Shown: positions 51,319 through 61,224 of the stretch, one piece after another | Layout: the number at the start of each line of letters is the position of its first letter | Numbering within the stretch: the first letter of the stretch is position 1 | NCBI RefSeq assembly: GCF_014697355.1 | Contig: NZ_JACJRQ010000025.1 | Location: 1 to 64,000 of the forward strand | Length of the DNA: 64,000 bases | Source of the DNA: Nostoc calcicola FACHB-3891 | Lineage (GTDB): Bacteria; Cyanobacteriota; Cyanobacteriia; Cyanobacteriales; Nostocaceae | Direction of reading: 5' to 3' | Position numbers and translations under genes: made by a program | The notes under the pieces: model-generated | The model's database searches: none | Seen by the model: only the letters and a program-made list of their open reading frames with translations | Told to the model about the DNA's origin: nothing

Positions 51319-52596
51319 ATGAACAAACCAAATCCATTCTTTCCAGGAGTCCCAACACCTCCAGAAAGCTTTACAGGACGGACAACGGAAATCGCTGCGG
51401 CATTTGACCAGATTCATAACCGGAGCCACTTAGCAATTTGGGGTGGCCCAGGTATGGGCAAATCTTCTTTCTTAGAGCAACTAGTTTCACCTCAAGTATG
51501 GGAAAAAAATGACTTAGATTCATCTCAAGCCGTAATTGTTCTTCTCAGTTGCCTGAACATCAGTCCCTTTACTCCCTCTGGCTTTTGGCGGGAAGTTTTG
51601 AGCAATCTTAAAGATAGCGAACCTAGCTTACAAACAGAAGTTCAGAAATTTTTGAATCAGGGAGAAATCACAAAAGATAACCTACGCCAGATACTGCGTA
51701 AATTAGGAAATCAAGGTAAATTTTTCGTCCTACTAGTAGATGACTTCGACGCCGCTTTAATCTCCAACGATCGCTACACTGAAAACGACATGCAGGAATT
51801 CTTAAGCGAGTGTCGTAATTTGGCTGTTCACTCTCAGGAGAGAAGATATTTCTCAATGATTGTAAGTTCACTCAAGCGCCTCAATGAACTTGGACCTGCA
51901 CTCAATCCTAATGCTTCTCCTTGGTATAACCACTACCTTTTTCAGCGGCTAAAACCATTAACTCATGCTGAAGTCGATCGATTAATTACTAAAGCTTTTG
52001 ATGTACAACTTCAACCAGAATTAAAAGATGTAATTTCATCAATTGCTGGTGGACATCCGGCTTTACTACAGATTGTCGGCTTTATGATATATAGAAAGAT
52101 CAAAAGTCGAGATTTACTCAAGACAGAAGCTATTGTTAGGGACTTTGAAACTACAACCAAACAAATTTTTCAAAATATCTGGAACCGATGTAGTGAACAA
52201 GAGCAGACATTACTAATGTTATTGGCGATTTTTAATCTCGAAGGTCGTCTGAATGAAAAAATTCAATTTGACTTAAGTGATATCAAACTGATATTTAGTC
52301 AAAAAGAGCGGGATTTAACCAATTTAGAAGAACAAGGTGTGGTTATAAGAAGTGAAGAAAATGGAAAAAAAGTATATTCATTTACTTCTTCAACTATGGA
52401 AGAATGGGTAATACAAGAAGTTTGGAACACCAACGATGATGCAGTGAAAAAACGCCAAAAAGTTTTTCTCAATTTAATGAGTAAAGATCAAGTTGAAAAA
52501 GTGACAAACGCAATGAATTGGTTTTGGACACATAAAGATAAAGTACCTTCTACACTGAAATGGATTGCTAGTGTAATTGCTGCATTCCCTACATAA
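51319..52596 (+). CDS. Stand-alone STAND-type ATPase
   Basis: Encodes 425 aa. N-terminal recognition segment NPFFPGVPTPPESFTGR, Walker A WGGPGMGKSSFLEQL (~40-54), Walker B FFVLLVDDFDAAL (~134), then a helical lid and winged-helix-like part (SEQEQTLLMLLAIFNLEGRL; DLTNLEEQGVVIRSEENGKK). The helical C-terminus has no membrane helix or sensor domain. It shares the N-terminal ATPase layout (N-P-x-x-x-G-x-P...GR) with the two large proteins downstream. It may be their partner or effector. No catalytic effector domain was recognised. Confidence 0.75.
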   Translation: MNKPNPFFPGVPTPPESFTGRTTEIAAAFDQIHNRSHLAIWGGPGMGKSSFLEQLVSPQVWEKNDLDSSQAVIVLLSCLNISPFTPSGFWREVLSNLKDSEPSLQTEVQKFLNQGEITKDNLRQILRKLGNQGKFFVLLVDDFDAALISNDRYTENDMQEFLSECRNLAVHSQERRYFSMIVSSLKRLNELGPALNPNASPWYNHYLFQRLKPLTHAEVDRLITKAFDVQLQPELKDVISSIAGGHPALLQIVGFMIYRKIKSRDLLKTEAIVRDFETTTKQIFQNIWNRCSEQEQTLLMLLAIFNLEGRLNEKIQFDLSDIKLIFSQKERDLTNLEEQGVVIRSEENGKKVYSFTSSTMEEWVIQEVWNTNDDAVKKRQKVFLNLMSKDQVEKVTNAMNWFWTHKDKVPSTLKWIASVIAAFPT

Positions 52597-52831
52597 CTAA
52601 TTTAATAATGGCTAGTTTCACGTAAGAATTCAGTATTCACTAAAAGGCAGGTGCTAACAGCGGGTTAAAAAAGTTCTACCTCTTCTCGACACTCCGCGAA
52701 CCCAGAATGTGTAACCCTGACAAGCAAGCTACGCGTAGCGTCTTTGTCACCAGATGGCTAGCAACTGCCTTCAGAATTCTTGCACTATTCTGGCTCCTGA
52801 ATTCTTACAATTTCACAATGACGAGAAAAAT
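52597..52831. other. Spacer between ATPase and first receptor-STAND gene
   Basis: Short filler including AGCAAGCTACGCGTAGC. No terminator is visible, so transcription from the upstream ATPase may continue. Confidence 0.4.
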
Positions 52832-55800
52832 ATGACTAATACAGATACTCAAGGGAATACTAATTTTGGAAGAAATCCTTATATTACTGGTGTACCAATA
52901 GATGATCCGAAAAAACTCATTGGGCGTGAAAACCTATTCAACTTCATTCAAGATAACCTAGACAATAACACCAAAATTATTTTGTTACATGGTCTTAGGC
53001 GCATTGGTAAATCATCTGTACTTCAAGTATTTTCTTGCTTAGATAATCATCGTGACAGCTTAGTTTGTGTTAACTTCGATTTACAAGATAAATCTCAAAG
53101 ATCTTTGAATTATATTCTTCACTGTCTAGCTACAACCATTGTAGACCATGTAGAACAATTTAATTTAGAGGGCGAAGCTGTTAAAATCCCAAAATTACAA
53201 GAATTTGAAGGCAAAGAAGATTTATTTTTAAAAACTTTTTTACCGCAAGTTTATGAAAAGATAGGGGATAAAAAAATAGTCTTATTACTAGATGAATTTG
53301 ATGTTATAGAAAACAACAAAAATCAAGAAGAAATCATTAAGAAAGGTTCTAAATTTTTTGAATATTTAAAATTGTTAAGTCACCAAGATAGGTTGTTTAT
53401 AATTCCTGTAGTCGGACGAAATGTATCAGAATTAGAAAGCATATCTGCTTTGTTTAGTAGTGCCCCTAACCAAGAAATTGGTTTATTAGATGAACTAAGT
53501 GCTAAACGACTGATTACTAAACCAGCAGAAGGAGTACTAATATACGAACAAGAAGCAATAGATGAAATTTATAAGTTGTGTGCTGGTCACCCATATTTTA
53601 CGCAGGTTATTTGCTCTGATATTTTTCGACAAGCTGCTGCCAACAATAAAAGGAAAGTGACTCGTACTGATGTCAAAGCAATCATAGATCAAAGTATTGA
53701 AGCTGCTCAAGGTGGTTTAGCATGGTTTTGGGATGGGCTATCTATCCCACAGCAAGTTATTTTCTCAGCCGTTGCAGAGGCGCAAAAGAGAGCAGGTGAT
53801 GCTTTGCCAGACAAAGGACCAATTGAGATATTGAAAGAACATGGTGTCACCCAGACAGAGGAGCTAATACAAGCAATCGATCAATTATTTCAAAAGAACT
53901 GGTTGGATAACACCAAGCGTAAAGTTAAAGTTGAACTAGTCCAATGCTGGGTAAAAAAGAAATATTCAATAAAGCAAGAAATTAAGCGATTAGAAAATCT
54001 CAATTCAGGTAAAATTGAACCTTTTGTAAAAAAAGCAGATGAATTGCGTCAAAGTGGTAAGAATAATGATGCATTGCATATTTACAATACTATTTTAGTT
54101 TTTAATCCTAATCACTATAGTTCTCTACTTAATCTGGCTCAATTAAATTTAGAAATTGCCAATTTTGATGAATCGATAGAATTTTATGAGCGAGCTTATA
54201 AATTTGATCCAGAAGCCAATAAACAAGGATTTATAGATGCACTTAAAAATTATGGCAACCATTTAAGATTACAAGAAAATCTTTATAAAGCGCAAGTACA
54301 GTTTGAGCTAGTTTTAGATTATGAAGATAGAATATCTGAGCGAAATCAAATAGAAGAAATCATCAAAGAAATTAAACATCAAATAGCTGCCAAGTATTCA
54401 CAAAGTTTAGTAAGTAACTCTGATGAAAGCACTACCATCAAAAATAATCATAATATCTATCAACTTCTTTCGAGAACGAGAAATTTTTCTTTAACAAGAG
54501 TAGCAGCAATTGTTACTATTTTTGGGTTTATTGCTCTAGTAATTTTACTTTTTAATCGGTTATCAACTCCTTGCCCTCAAGGACAAAAGAAAATTTCATT
54601 TGGTTTTTTCTGTGACAAATTAGAGGTTAAAAATCCAACTCTGCCTAATTCTATAAATATTAGTAATGGCGAAGATATTCTATTTTCTAATATCACTAGT
54701 TCCGATCCTAATTATCGTATATCTCGTCAAGAAGGTGTTAAAGCATATAAAAATAAAGACTATCCTACAGCTAGTCAACACTTTCAAAACGCTAGACAAG
54801 CTAATATTAACGATCCGGAAGTACTCATTTATCAAAACAATGCTCTTGCTCGTGAAAAGGGTAACCCTTTTATCTTAGCAGTAGCTGTGCCTGTGAATAA
54901 TGCACAATCAATTGCTCAAGAAATATTACGAGGTGTAGCACAAGCACAAGATAAATTCAATGCTGATGGTGGATATCAAGGTAGGTTACTAGAAATTGTC
55001 ATTGCCAATGATGCAGATGATCCAGACCAAGCTAAAGAAATAGCTAAACAACTAGCAGAAAAAAAAGAAATTCTGGGTGTAATTGGGCACTATTCTAGTA
55101 GGGCAACAAAAAAAGCACTAGAAGAATATACATCGGCTACATTACCAATTATTTCTCCCACAAGCACCAGTATAGAATTAAAAAATGACATTTTCTTCAG
55201 AACAGTATCATCTGATGCAGTGTTTGGCGAAAAACTAGCAGATTACGCTTATAAATCAGGCTTAAATCAAGTAGTAATTTTGTATGATTCTGAAAGCGCT
55301 TATAGTCGTAGTCTTGAGCGCATTTTTGAACAAGAATTTCAAAGACGAAATGGTAAAGTTGCTGAACTAATAGATTTTAGAACGCCAGCTCAAAATATCA
55401 GAACCAAACTTTTAGATAGTCTGAATAAAAATAATGCTAAGGGAGTCTTGTTGTTTCCCGACTTACAACATACAGATTTATCGCTTCAACTTGTACAAGA
55501 TAAAGAATTAAAAATGCGAAAGTTACAGTTTTTGGGAGGAGATACTCTGTATAGTCAAAACGCTTTTACAGCAGAAGGGCTGATTGTAGCTGTACCTTGG
55601 TTTAGGCAAACACAAGAATCGAAAAATTTTGCACATAAGGCTTTAGGATTTTGGGGAAATGAGGTAAGCTGGCGTACAGCAACTAGTTTTGATGCAGCTC
55701 AAGCTTTTATCGAGACTCTCAAAACTTTTTCACCCAATGTATCTCGCCCAGAAATTCTTTCAAGTTTGAGCCAAATAGATATTCCAGCCTATAAAACGGC

Positions 55801-55894
55801 GGGATATAGACTCAAGTTTGGCTCTGATGGAGAAACTATAAGTAAACCTATACTTGTTCAAATTAAAGGAGGTAATTTCCAACAGATTCAGTAG
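52832..55894 (+). CDS. STAND ATPase - TPR - TM - extracytoplasmic type-1 solute-binding protein (copy 1)
   Basis: Encodes 1020 aa from ATG 52832 (26 codons after the longest start; the upstream part is filler-like). The ATPase has GRENLFNFIQDNL, Walker A HGLRRIGKSS (K60) and Walker B LLLDEFDVIE (~151-160). A winged-helix-like stretch, TPR-like repeats (~400-525) and a single membrane helix (VAAIVTIFGFIALVILLF, ~556-573) follow. Arg residues before the helix predict the ATPase inside. Beyond it are TPCPQG...C, another TPR (ASQHFQNARQANINDPEVLI), and a complete Peripla_BP_6-type domain from ~678 (AQEILRGVAQAQDKFNADGG; IGHYSSRATKKALEEY; SPTSTS; RTVSSDAVFGEKLADYAYKS). This is a receptor-like layout; role unknown. 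Confidence 0.8.
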   Translation: MTNTDTQGNTNFGRNPYITGVPIDDPKKLIGRENLFNFIQDNLDNNTKIILLHGLRRIGKSSVLQVFSCLDNHRDSLVCVNFDLQDKSQRSLNYILHCLATTIVDHVEQFNLEGEAVKIPKLQEFEGKEDLFLKTFLPQVYEKIGDKKIVLLLDEFDVIENNKNQEEIIKKGSKFFEYLKLLSHQDRLFIIPVVGRNVSELESISALFSSAPNQEIGLLDELSAKRLITKPAEGVLIYEQEAIDEIYKLCAGHPYFTQVICSDIFRQAAANNKRKVTRTDVKAIIDQSIEAAQGGLAWFWDGLSIPQQVIFSAVAEAQKRAGDALPDKGPIEILKEHGVTQTEELIQAIDQLFQKNWLDNTKRKVKVELVQCWVKKKYSIKQEIKRLENLNSGKIEPFVKKADELRQSGKNNDALHIYNTILVFNPNHYSSLLNLAQLNLEIANFDESIEFYERAYKFDPEANKQGFIDALKNYGNHLRLQENLYKAQVQFELVLDYEDRISERNQIEEIIKEIKHQIAAKYSQSLVSNSDESTTIKNNHNIYQLLSRTRNFSLTRVAAIVTIFGFIALVILLFNRLSTPCPQGQKKISFGFFCDKLEVKNPTLPNSINISNGEDILFSNITSSDPNYRISRQEGVKAYKNKDYPTASQHFQNARQANINDPEVLIYQNNALAREKGNPFILAVAVPVNNAQSIAQEILRGVAQAQDKFNADGGYQGRLLEIVIANDADDPDQAKEIAKQLAEKKEILGVIGHYSSRATKKALEEYTSATLPIISPTSTSIELKNDIFFRTVSSDAVFGEKLADYAYKSGLNQVVILYDSESAYSRSLERIFEQEFQRRNGKVAELIDFRTPAQNIRTKLLDSLNKNNAKGVLLFPDLQHTDLSLQLVQDKELKMRKLQFLGGDTLYSQNAFTAEGLIVAVPWFRQTQESKNFAHKALGFWGNEVSWRTATSFDAAQAFIETLKTFSPNVSRPEILSSLSQIDIPAYKTAGYRLKFGSDGETISKPILVQIKGGNFQQIQ

Positions 55895-55949
55895 TCAGTA
55901 CCATACCTTTATGGAAAAAACGACTAGCTTTCGAGGAATATAAATTATT

Positions 55950-58900
55950 ATGTCAAATTCAACATACGCTCGAAATCCTTACATCATAGGTCGTCCTATT
56001 ACCGAACCTAACAAGTTTTTTGGACGTGAAAGTTTATTCCAATATATCCAAGATTGTTTAATACAGGGTAGAAAAGTTATCCTGTTACACGGTCAACGGC
56101 GTATTGGGATGTCGTCTATACTTCAGCAAATTCCTAAACAAATTATTCATGATGACTTGGTGTTTATTAATTTTGATTTACAAGATAAAAGCACTTGGTC
56201 ACTTGGTGAAATTCTTAATAGCCTGAGTACAGAAATTACTGAACAATTAGAGTTTGAAGATGAAGGACTACCTTTATTTGATCATTTAGGAGAAAGCACT
56301 GACATATTTTTAAATCAGTTTTTGCCAACTATTCAGAATAAACTAGCTGATAAAAGCTTAGTTTTAATGTTAGATGAATTTGATGTTGTTGATAATATCG
56401 AAAATATTAATATTGTAGCTCATGCTGACAATTTTTTTAACTATTTAAAATTATTAATTGATACACAAAAAAATCTTTATATTATTCTAGTTTTAGGTCG
56501 TTATCAAAATGATTTAGAAAATCTACAGAATTTTTTCCGAGATGTTCCTTATCAAAAAATTGGTTTATTAGATGAAATTAGTGCAAGACGGTTAATTAGT
56601 AAACCTACACAAGGAATACTAAATTATGATGAAGATGCTATACAGACAATTTTAGAACTTTCAGCAGGGCATCCTTATTTCACGCAAGTAATTTGCTTTA
56701 CCATATTTGTTTTTGCTAAAACAGAAAATAATTGGAAGATTACTCGTGCTGACGTGGAAGCAATTGTAGATAGAGCAATAGAAAGTGCAGAAGGTGGATT
56801 GTCATGGTTTTGGGATGGACTAACTATTCCAGAAAAAGTAATCCTTTCTGCGGTTGTAGAAGCTCAAAATAATTCTTTATTAAAAGAAAAATCATTTTCA
56901 GAAACACTACTTATAGTATTAAGAAAATATGGAGTTGTTGAGACAGACGAACTTAAAAAAGGTCTACAGCAACTATATGACAAAGATTTAGTCGATGGAA
57001 TTCAGCCAAGAATAAAAATTAAATTTATCCGGCATTGGTTAGAGAAACGTCATACCCTAAAAGACGAAATTAATGAACTGGAAAAAATCAACGCTGAAGA
57101 AATAAAAAAAATTTTAAATCTTACCACTGAACATCTCCAACAAGAAACAAAGCAGTATGCTCTGAATAATTACCAACAAATTTTAGCTATTAATCCCAAC
57201 CACTTCAGTACAATACCTCTTTTAGCAGAAGAGTATTTAGAGATTGGGAATTTTGAAGAAGCTATAAAATTATATGAACGAACATATAAATTTGATCCTA
57301 TACGCTATAAAGAAATTTTTTTGAAAGCTTTAGAAGAATATGGTAACAGCTTGATAAAAGAAAAGGCTTTTACTCAGGCAATCGAGCAGTTTAAAAAAGT
57401 TCTAGAACTTGAGCCAGATAGAATATCATCCAAGCAAAAACTCCGAGAAATAGAAGCTAGTAACTTGAATTCCATTGTATTGGTTCAGGGAGATAATGTT
57501 AATAATGAGCAAAATCTGCTGCAACAATTATCAGTTAAAAGAGTAGATTTCAGAGATATTATTGGTCAAGGAAAATTATTACGTAGAGTTGCAATTATTA
57601 GCTGTGTGAGTATAATTGGTGCTGCATTGTATCAGTTATTATTAACTCCCTGTCCTACAGGTAAACCGAATGCAATAGGTCTTTGTGTAGCAACTCCTGA
57701 CAATACAGTCGTGGAAAATATTAGTAGCGGTGAACGCACTATATTTCCATATTTTATTCAAGATTTTAATCGTGAACGAGCTATTGGAGCTTTTAGTCAA
57801 GGTAAGTATGACGAAGCTGCTGGATTATTTAAAAAAGCTATTGAGGTAAATAATGATGATCCGGAGGCGGTAATTTACTATAACAATGCCTTAGCTCGGC
57901 AAAAAGGTTCTCCTGTCACCTTCGCAGTTGTTGTACCAGGAGAGACTTCACAAGTGATAGCTACAGAAATACTGCGTGGTGTAGCACAAGCACAAGATAA
58001 ATTCAATGCTAATGGTGGATTGAATGGTCGATTACTAGAAATTGTTATTGCTAATGATGCTAACAACCCAGAACAAGCACAACAAGTAGCTGCTGAATTG
58101 GCGAAAATGAACAATCAATCGATATTAGGAGTAATTGGAAATTCTTCTAATGATACGATTAAGGCAGCATTAACTACATATCAAAAAGCTGGTATAGCCA
58201 CACTTTCTCCTACCAGTATGGGTGATTTATCGCAAAGCAAAGAGAGTCAAGTTTTATTTAGAATGCCTCCTTCTAATGCAGCAATTGCTCAACGGCTTGC
58301 TGAGTATGTCAAAAACTCACTTCGTCTCAACAAAGTTGTAATTTTTTATAGTCAAAGTGAAAATAGCAAAAACTTAAGTCAGGAATTTATCAAGTATTTT
58401 GAATCCCTTCAGGGTACAGTTGTACGAAAGATTGATTTGACTGAAGTACAACAGGATGTAGACGGAGAATTTAATACTGTACTTCAATATCAGCCACAAG
58501 CAGCTTTGCTATTTCCTAATGCACAAAATAGACAACAGATTTCAGTGGCTCTAGAAATTATCAAAGCCAATGCTAATTTGATTTCCGATCCTAAAAAAAA
58601 TCCTAAATTACAAAAGTTAATAATATTAGGTGAAACTACTTTATATGGAAGTAAAACTTTGAAAAATGCTAAAGAAGCTGTTGAAGGTTTAATATTAGCT
58701 GTACCTTGGTTTGGACCAGCACCACAAGCAAAAACTTTTGTAGAAGCAGCAAAGCAGAAATGGCAAAAAACAGTAGGCTGGCGCACAGCTATGAGTTATG
58801 ATGCTACCCAAGCTTTGATTAAAGCTTTATCAGACAATCCTTCGAGGTCTACTATTCTAGAAAGTCTGCGACAAATTAATCTTAAAGCAGGGGATACTTC

Positions 58901-59006
58901 AGGTTATCCGCTACAGTTTACTGAAGATGGGGAGCGGCAGAATAAACCTATCTTATTAAAGGTTGAACAAGGTAAATTCCAGCTATTGCCAGAAGGCAAA
59001 AAGTAG
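55950..59006 (+). CDS. STAND ATPase - TPR - TM - extracytoplasmic type-1 solute-binding protein (copy 2)
   Basis: Encodes 1018 aa, a paralogue of the preceding protein along its whole length, starting 55 bp after it. Walker A reads HGQRRIGMSS: Met54 (ATG at 56109-56111) replaces the invariant Lys. Walker B LMLDEFDVVD is kept. TPR-like part ~390-520, membrane helix AIISCVSIIGAALYQLLL (~545-562), then TPCPTG...C, an outside TPR (AAGLFKKAIEVNNDDPEAVI) and a type-1 solute-binding domain (ATEILRGVAQAQDKFNANGG; GVIGNSSNDTIKAALTTYQK; SPTSMG; WFGPAPQAKTFVEAAKQKW). Nucleotide use is probably impaired, so it may act as a regulatory partner of copy 1. Confidence 0.8.
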   Translation: MSNSTYARNPYIIGRPITEPNKFFGRESLFQYIQDCLIQGRKVILLHGQRRIGMSSILQQIPKQIIHDDLVFINFDLQDKSTWSLGEILNSLSTEITEQLEFEDEGLPLFDHLGESTDIFLNQFLPTIQNKLADKSLVLMLDEFDVVDNIENINIVAHADNFFNYLKLLIDTQKNLYIILVLGRYQNDLENLQNFFRDVPYQKIGLLDEISARRLISKPTQGILNYDEDAIQTILELSAGHPYFTQVICFTIFVFAKTENNWKITRADVEAIVDRAIESAEGGLSWFWDGLTIPEKVILSAVVEAQNNSLLKEKSFSETLLIVLRKYGVVETDELKKGLQQLYDKDLVDGIQPRIKIKFIRHWLEKRHTLKDEINELEKINAEEIKKILNLTTEHLQQETKQYALNNYQQILAINPNHFSTIPLLAEEYLEIGNFEEAIKLYERTYKFDPIRYKEIFLKALEEYGNSLIKEKAFTQAIEQFKKVLELEPDRISSKQKLREIEASNLNSIVLVQGDNVNNEQNLLQQLSVKRVDFRDIIGQGKLLRRVAIISCVSIIGAALYQLLLTPCPTGKPNAIGLCVATPDNTVVENISSGERTIFPYFIQDFNRERAIGAFSQGKYDEAAGLFKKAIEVNNDDPEAVIYYNNALARQKGSPVTFAVVVPGETSQVIATEILRGVAQAQDKFNANGGLNGRLLEIVIANDANNPEQAQQVAAELAKMNNQSILGVIGNSSNDTIKAALTTYQKAGIATLSPTSMGDLSQSKESQVLFRMPPSNAAIAQRLAEYVKNSLRLNKVVIFYSQSENSKNLSQEFIKYFESLQGTVVRKIDLTEVQQDVDGEFNTVLQYQPQAALLFPNAQNRQQISVALEIIKANANLISDPKKNPKLQKLIILGETTLYGSKTLKNAKEAVEGLILAVPWFGPAPQAKTFVEAAKQKWQKTVGWRTAMSYDATQALIKALSDNPSRSTILESLRQINLKAGDTSGYPLQFTEDGERQNKPILLKVEQGKFQLLPEGKK

Positions 59007-59316
59007 CAAATACAAGAGATATAGGAGTAATATATCGCTCTTTTAGGACTTATATCATGTCCGGTTAAAGACCCATAGTCAGGACTGACGCGGGGACACG
59101 GAGACACGGGGACGCGGAGAAATTTTTATTATGGGTAATTAGGTGGACATTATATTACGCACAGCTAACGGAAAACGAACCACAGAGGACACAGAGTTCA
59201 GGGAGGAATGAGAGTTTAAGAGAGTTTTTGCGTAAGTCCTATCTTTGAACTTTGGGGATGGCCATCATTAGTGAGAGTGCAATTTAAATGCGTAACAGCT
59301 ATGTATGAATTTTTTA
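59007..59316. repeat. Filler and element ends
   Basis: ACACGGAGACACGGGGAC tandem filler and AGGACTTA...GCGTAAGTCCT ends (59044 and 59230), related to the MITE at 32603. No ORF. Confidence 0.5.
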
Positions 59317-59345
59317 CTAAAAAAGGCGCTAAATTTCGCGCCTTT
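59317..59345 (-). terminator. Terminator of the thioredoxin gene
   Basis: On the minus strand AAAGGCGC pairs with GCGCCTTT around an AT loop, followed by TTT. It lies 30 bp after the stop codon. Confidence 0.7.
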
Positions 59346-59374
59346 GGGAACTAACACCAAATTCTCAATGCTAC

Positions 59375-59692
59375 TTAAATAATTGTTTGTAGATGTTGCA
59401 CCAACTGCGCTGCTTGTCTTACACCCTCAATTCGCTCCACAGGCTCACCTTTCTTAAATAGTACTAGGGTTGGTAGTGCATAAATTTGATACTTGGTAGC
59501 CAAATGTGTGTATTTTTCTGTGTCGATTTTGACAATCCGCAGACGATCCTTGAGTTGGGCATTAACTTGTTCTAAAATTGGCGCCATCATCTGACATGGG
59601 CCGCACCATTCAGCGTAAAAATCCACCAATACAGGTACATCAGAATCGGACAGCATCTCTTCAAAGCTGTTAAATTGTTTTTGAGTTGCCAT
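59375..59692 (-). CDS. trxA: Thioredoxin
   Basis: Encodes 105 aa from ATG 59692, seven codons inside the longest frame, giving the usual N-terminus MATQKQFNSFEEMLSD. Redox site WCGPC (C30, C33), the cis-Pro segment YALPTLVLF, and the Lys/Asp residues of the fold are present. Reduces target disulfides in the cytoplasm. Single gene with its own terminator. Confidence 0.95.
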   Translation of the reverse strand: MATQKQFNSFEEMLSDSDVPVLVDFYAEWCGPCQMMAPILEQVNAQLKDRLRIVKIDTEKYTHLATKYQIYALPTLVLFKKGEPVERIEGVRQAAQLVQHLQTII

Positions 59693-60059
59693 GTGATACA
59701 CACCGCTTTTCAATTGTTTGTTTCAATGGTAATTCTTAGAAAATAAAATCGGTATATGTTTATGGGTTTTTCTTGGAAAAAGATTAGATTAGTCAACATA
59801 GACTAGTTCGTCAGGGGAAAATATTAAATAATTCTAAGAAAATATACATTTTATATGATTTTGTGTATGTAAATTAAATCTCTATTTCACTTTATCTTGA
59901 GCAGCCAAATAATTATACAGAGTTTGACGAGACTGATGTCTACATATTTGATAGTTTATCCAATGTGGCGATCGCACTTTCCTAGAAAGCAGTTTTCGCT
60001 GTAGGCATAACTCAGAAGTGACAAGCTGCTCAGGAAAAACCAGAATAAATGGCACATCT
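59693..60059. other. Intergenic region upstream of trxA
   Basis: No ORF or structured element seen apart from a GATCGC site near 59970. Presumably contains the trxA promoter. Confidence 0.4.
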
Positions 60060-60269
60060 CTACTTAATAAGTGTTGTAAAAATTCCTAACAAATTATCCA
60101 CAGGCTGGAGATAAATTTCATTTAAATCAATATTCATCACCTGATTTTCTAGCTTTACAAATCCCCTGCTAGGTGACATTGGCTCACTCTCTATTAATCC
60201 GCTTTGTTCGATAATTTTAATATTAAATCTTGTTTTAATTTCTTCAAGTTTAAAGTCACTATATGACAT
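60060..60269 (-). pseudogene. Probable truncated hypothetical protein
   Basis: Encodes 69 aa: MSYSDFKLEEIKTRFNIKII, then EPMSPSRGFVKLENQ. I recall longer cyanobacterial proteins with a similar MSYSDFKLEEVKKQFGI-like start, so this looks like the N-terminal piece of one, broken after ~25 residues. No function assigned. Confidence 0.35.
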
Positions 60270-60477
60270 AATATTTCTGTCTTGAGAGAGATATGATGAT
60301 TCTCAGATAAATAAAATACACCAACTTAGAGGAGCCACCTAACTCCTGACTATAAGTTGTATCATGGCAGCAAGATTGTCATCCAGCAATAGTAAGATTT
60401 TATCCAAACGATATTCAGATGTTCCCTAAATCACCATAAGATTATTAGCGCGGTATTCTAAGTTTGAGGAACATCAA

Positions 60478-61224
60478 ATGACACTATTAAAGGATAAAGT
60501 CGCAATTGTCACAGGCGCTTCGCGGGGAATTGGGCGTGCGATCGCCATTGAATTAGCCACACAAGGAGCGATCGCAGTTGTTAATTATGCCAGTTCCAGC
60601 GCGGCAGCGGAGGCAGTTGTGGCCGAAATTACAGCAACCGGAGGTCAGGCGATCGCTCTCCAAGCAGACGTTTCTAAAGTCGAGCAAGTAGACGCGCTAA
60701 TTAACGCCGTCATGGAAAAGTTTAAGCGTGTGGATATCTTAGTCAACAACGCAGGGATTACCCGCGATACACTGCTGTTGCGCTTAAAGCCAGAAGATTG
60801 GCAAGCTGTCATCGATTTGAATTTAACTGGTGTGTTTTTATGTACGCGTGCCGTCAGTAAAATCATGCTCAAACAGCGATCGGGGCGGATTATCAGCATT
60901 ACCTCAGTTGCAGGACAAATGGGCAACCCAGGTCAAGCAAACTACAGCGCCGCCAAAGCAGGTGTAATTGGTTTTACCAAAACTGTTGCCAAAGAATTAG
61001 CTACTCGTGGGATCACCGTTAACGCCGTCGCCCCTGGTTTCATCGCCACCGACATGACCAGCGACCTTAACAACACCGAAGATATTCTCAAATTCATTCC
61101 CCTCGGTCGCTTTGGTCAAGCAGAAGAAGTAGCAGGCATGGTGCGCTTCCTCGCCGCCGACCCCGCCGCCGCCTACATCACCGGACAAGTTTTTAACGTT
61201 GATGGTGGGATGGTAATGGCGTGA
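60478..61224 (+). CDS. fabG: 3-oxoacyl-ACP reductase
   Basis: Encodes 248 aa. NADPH-dependent reduction of 3-ketoacyl-ACP in type II fatty acid synthesis. TGASRGIG (12-19), NNAGITRDTLLLRLK (diagnostic of FabG), catalytic Ser in ITSVAGQMGN, and NYSAAKAG (Tyr-x-x-x-Lys). The C-terminal ITGQVFNVDGGMVM is standard. ATG start with AGGAACA upstream. Confidence 0.95.
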   Translation: MTLLKDKVAIVTGASRGIGRAIAIELATQGAIAVVNYASSSAAAEAVVAEITATGGQAIALQADVSKVEQVDALINAVMEKFKRVDILVNNAGITRDTLLLRLKPEDWQAVIDLNLTGVFLCTRAVSKIMLKQRSGRIISITSVAGQMGNPGQANYSAAKAGVIGFTKTVAKELATRGITVNAVAPGFIATDMTSDLNNTEDILKFIPLGRFGQAEEVAGMVRFLAADPAAAYITGQVFNVDGGMVMA

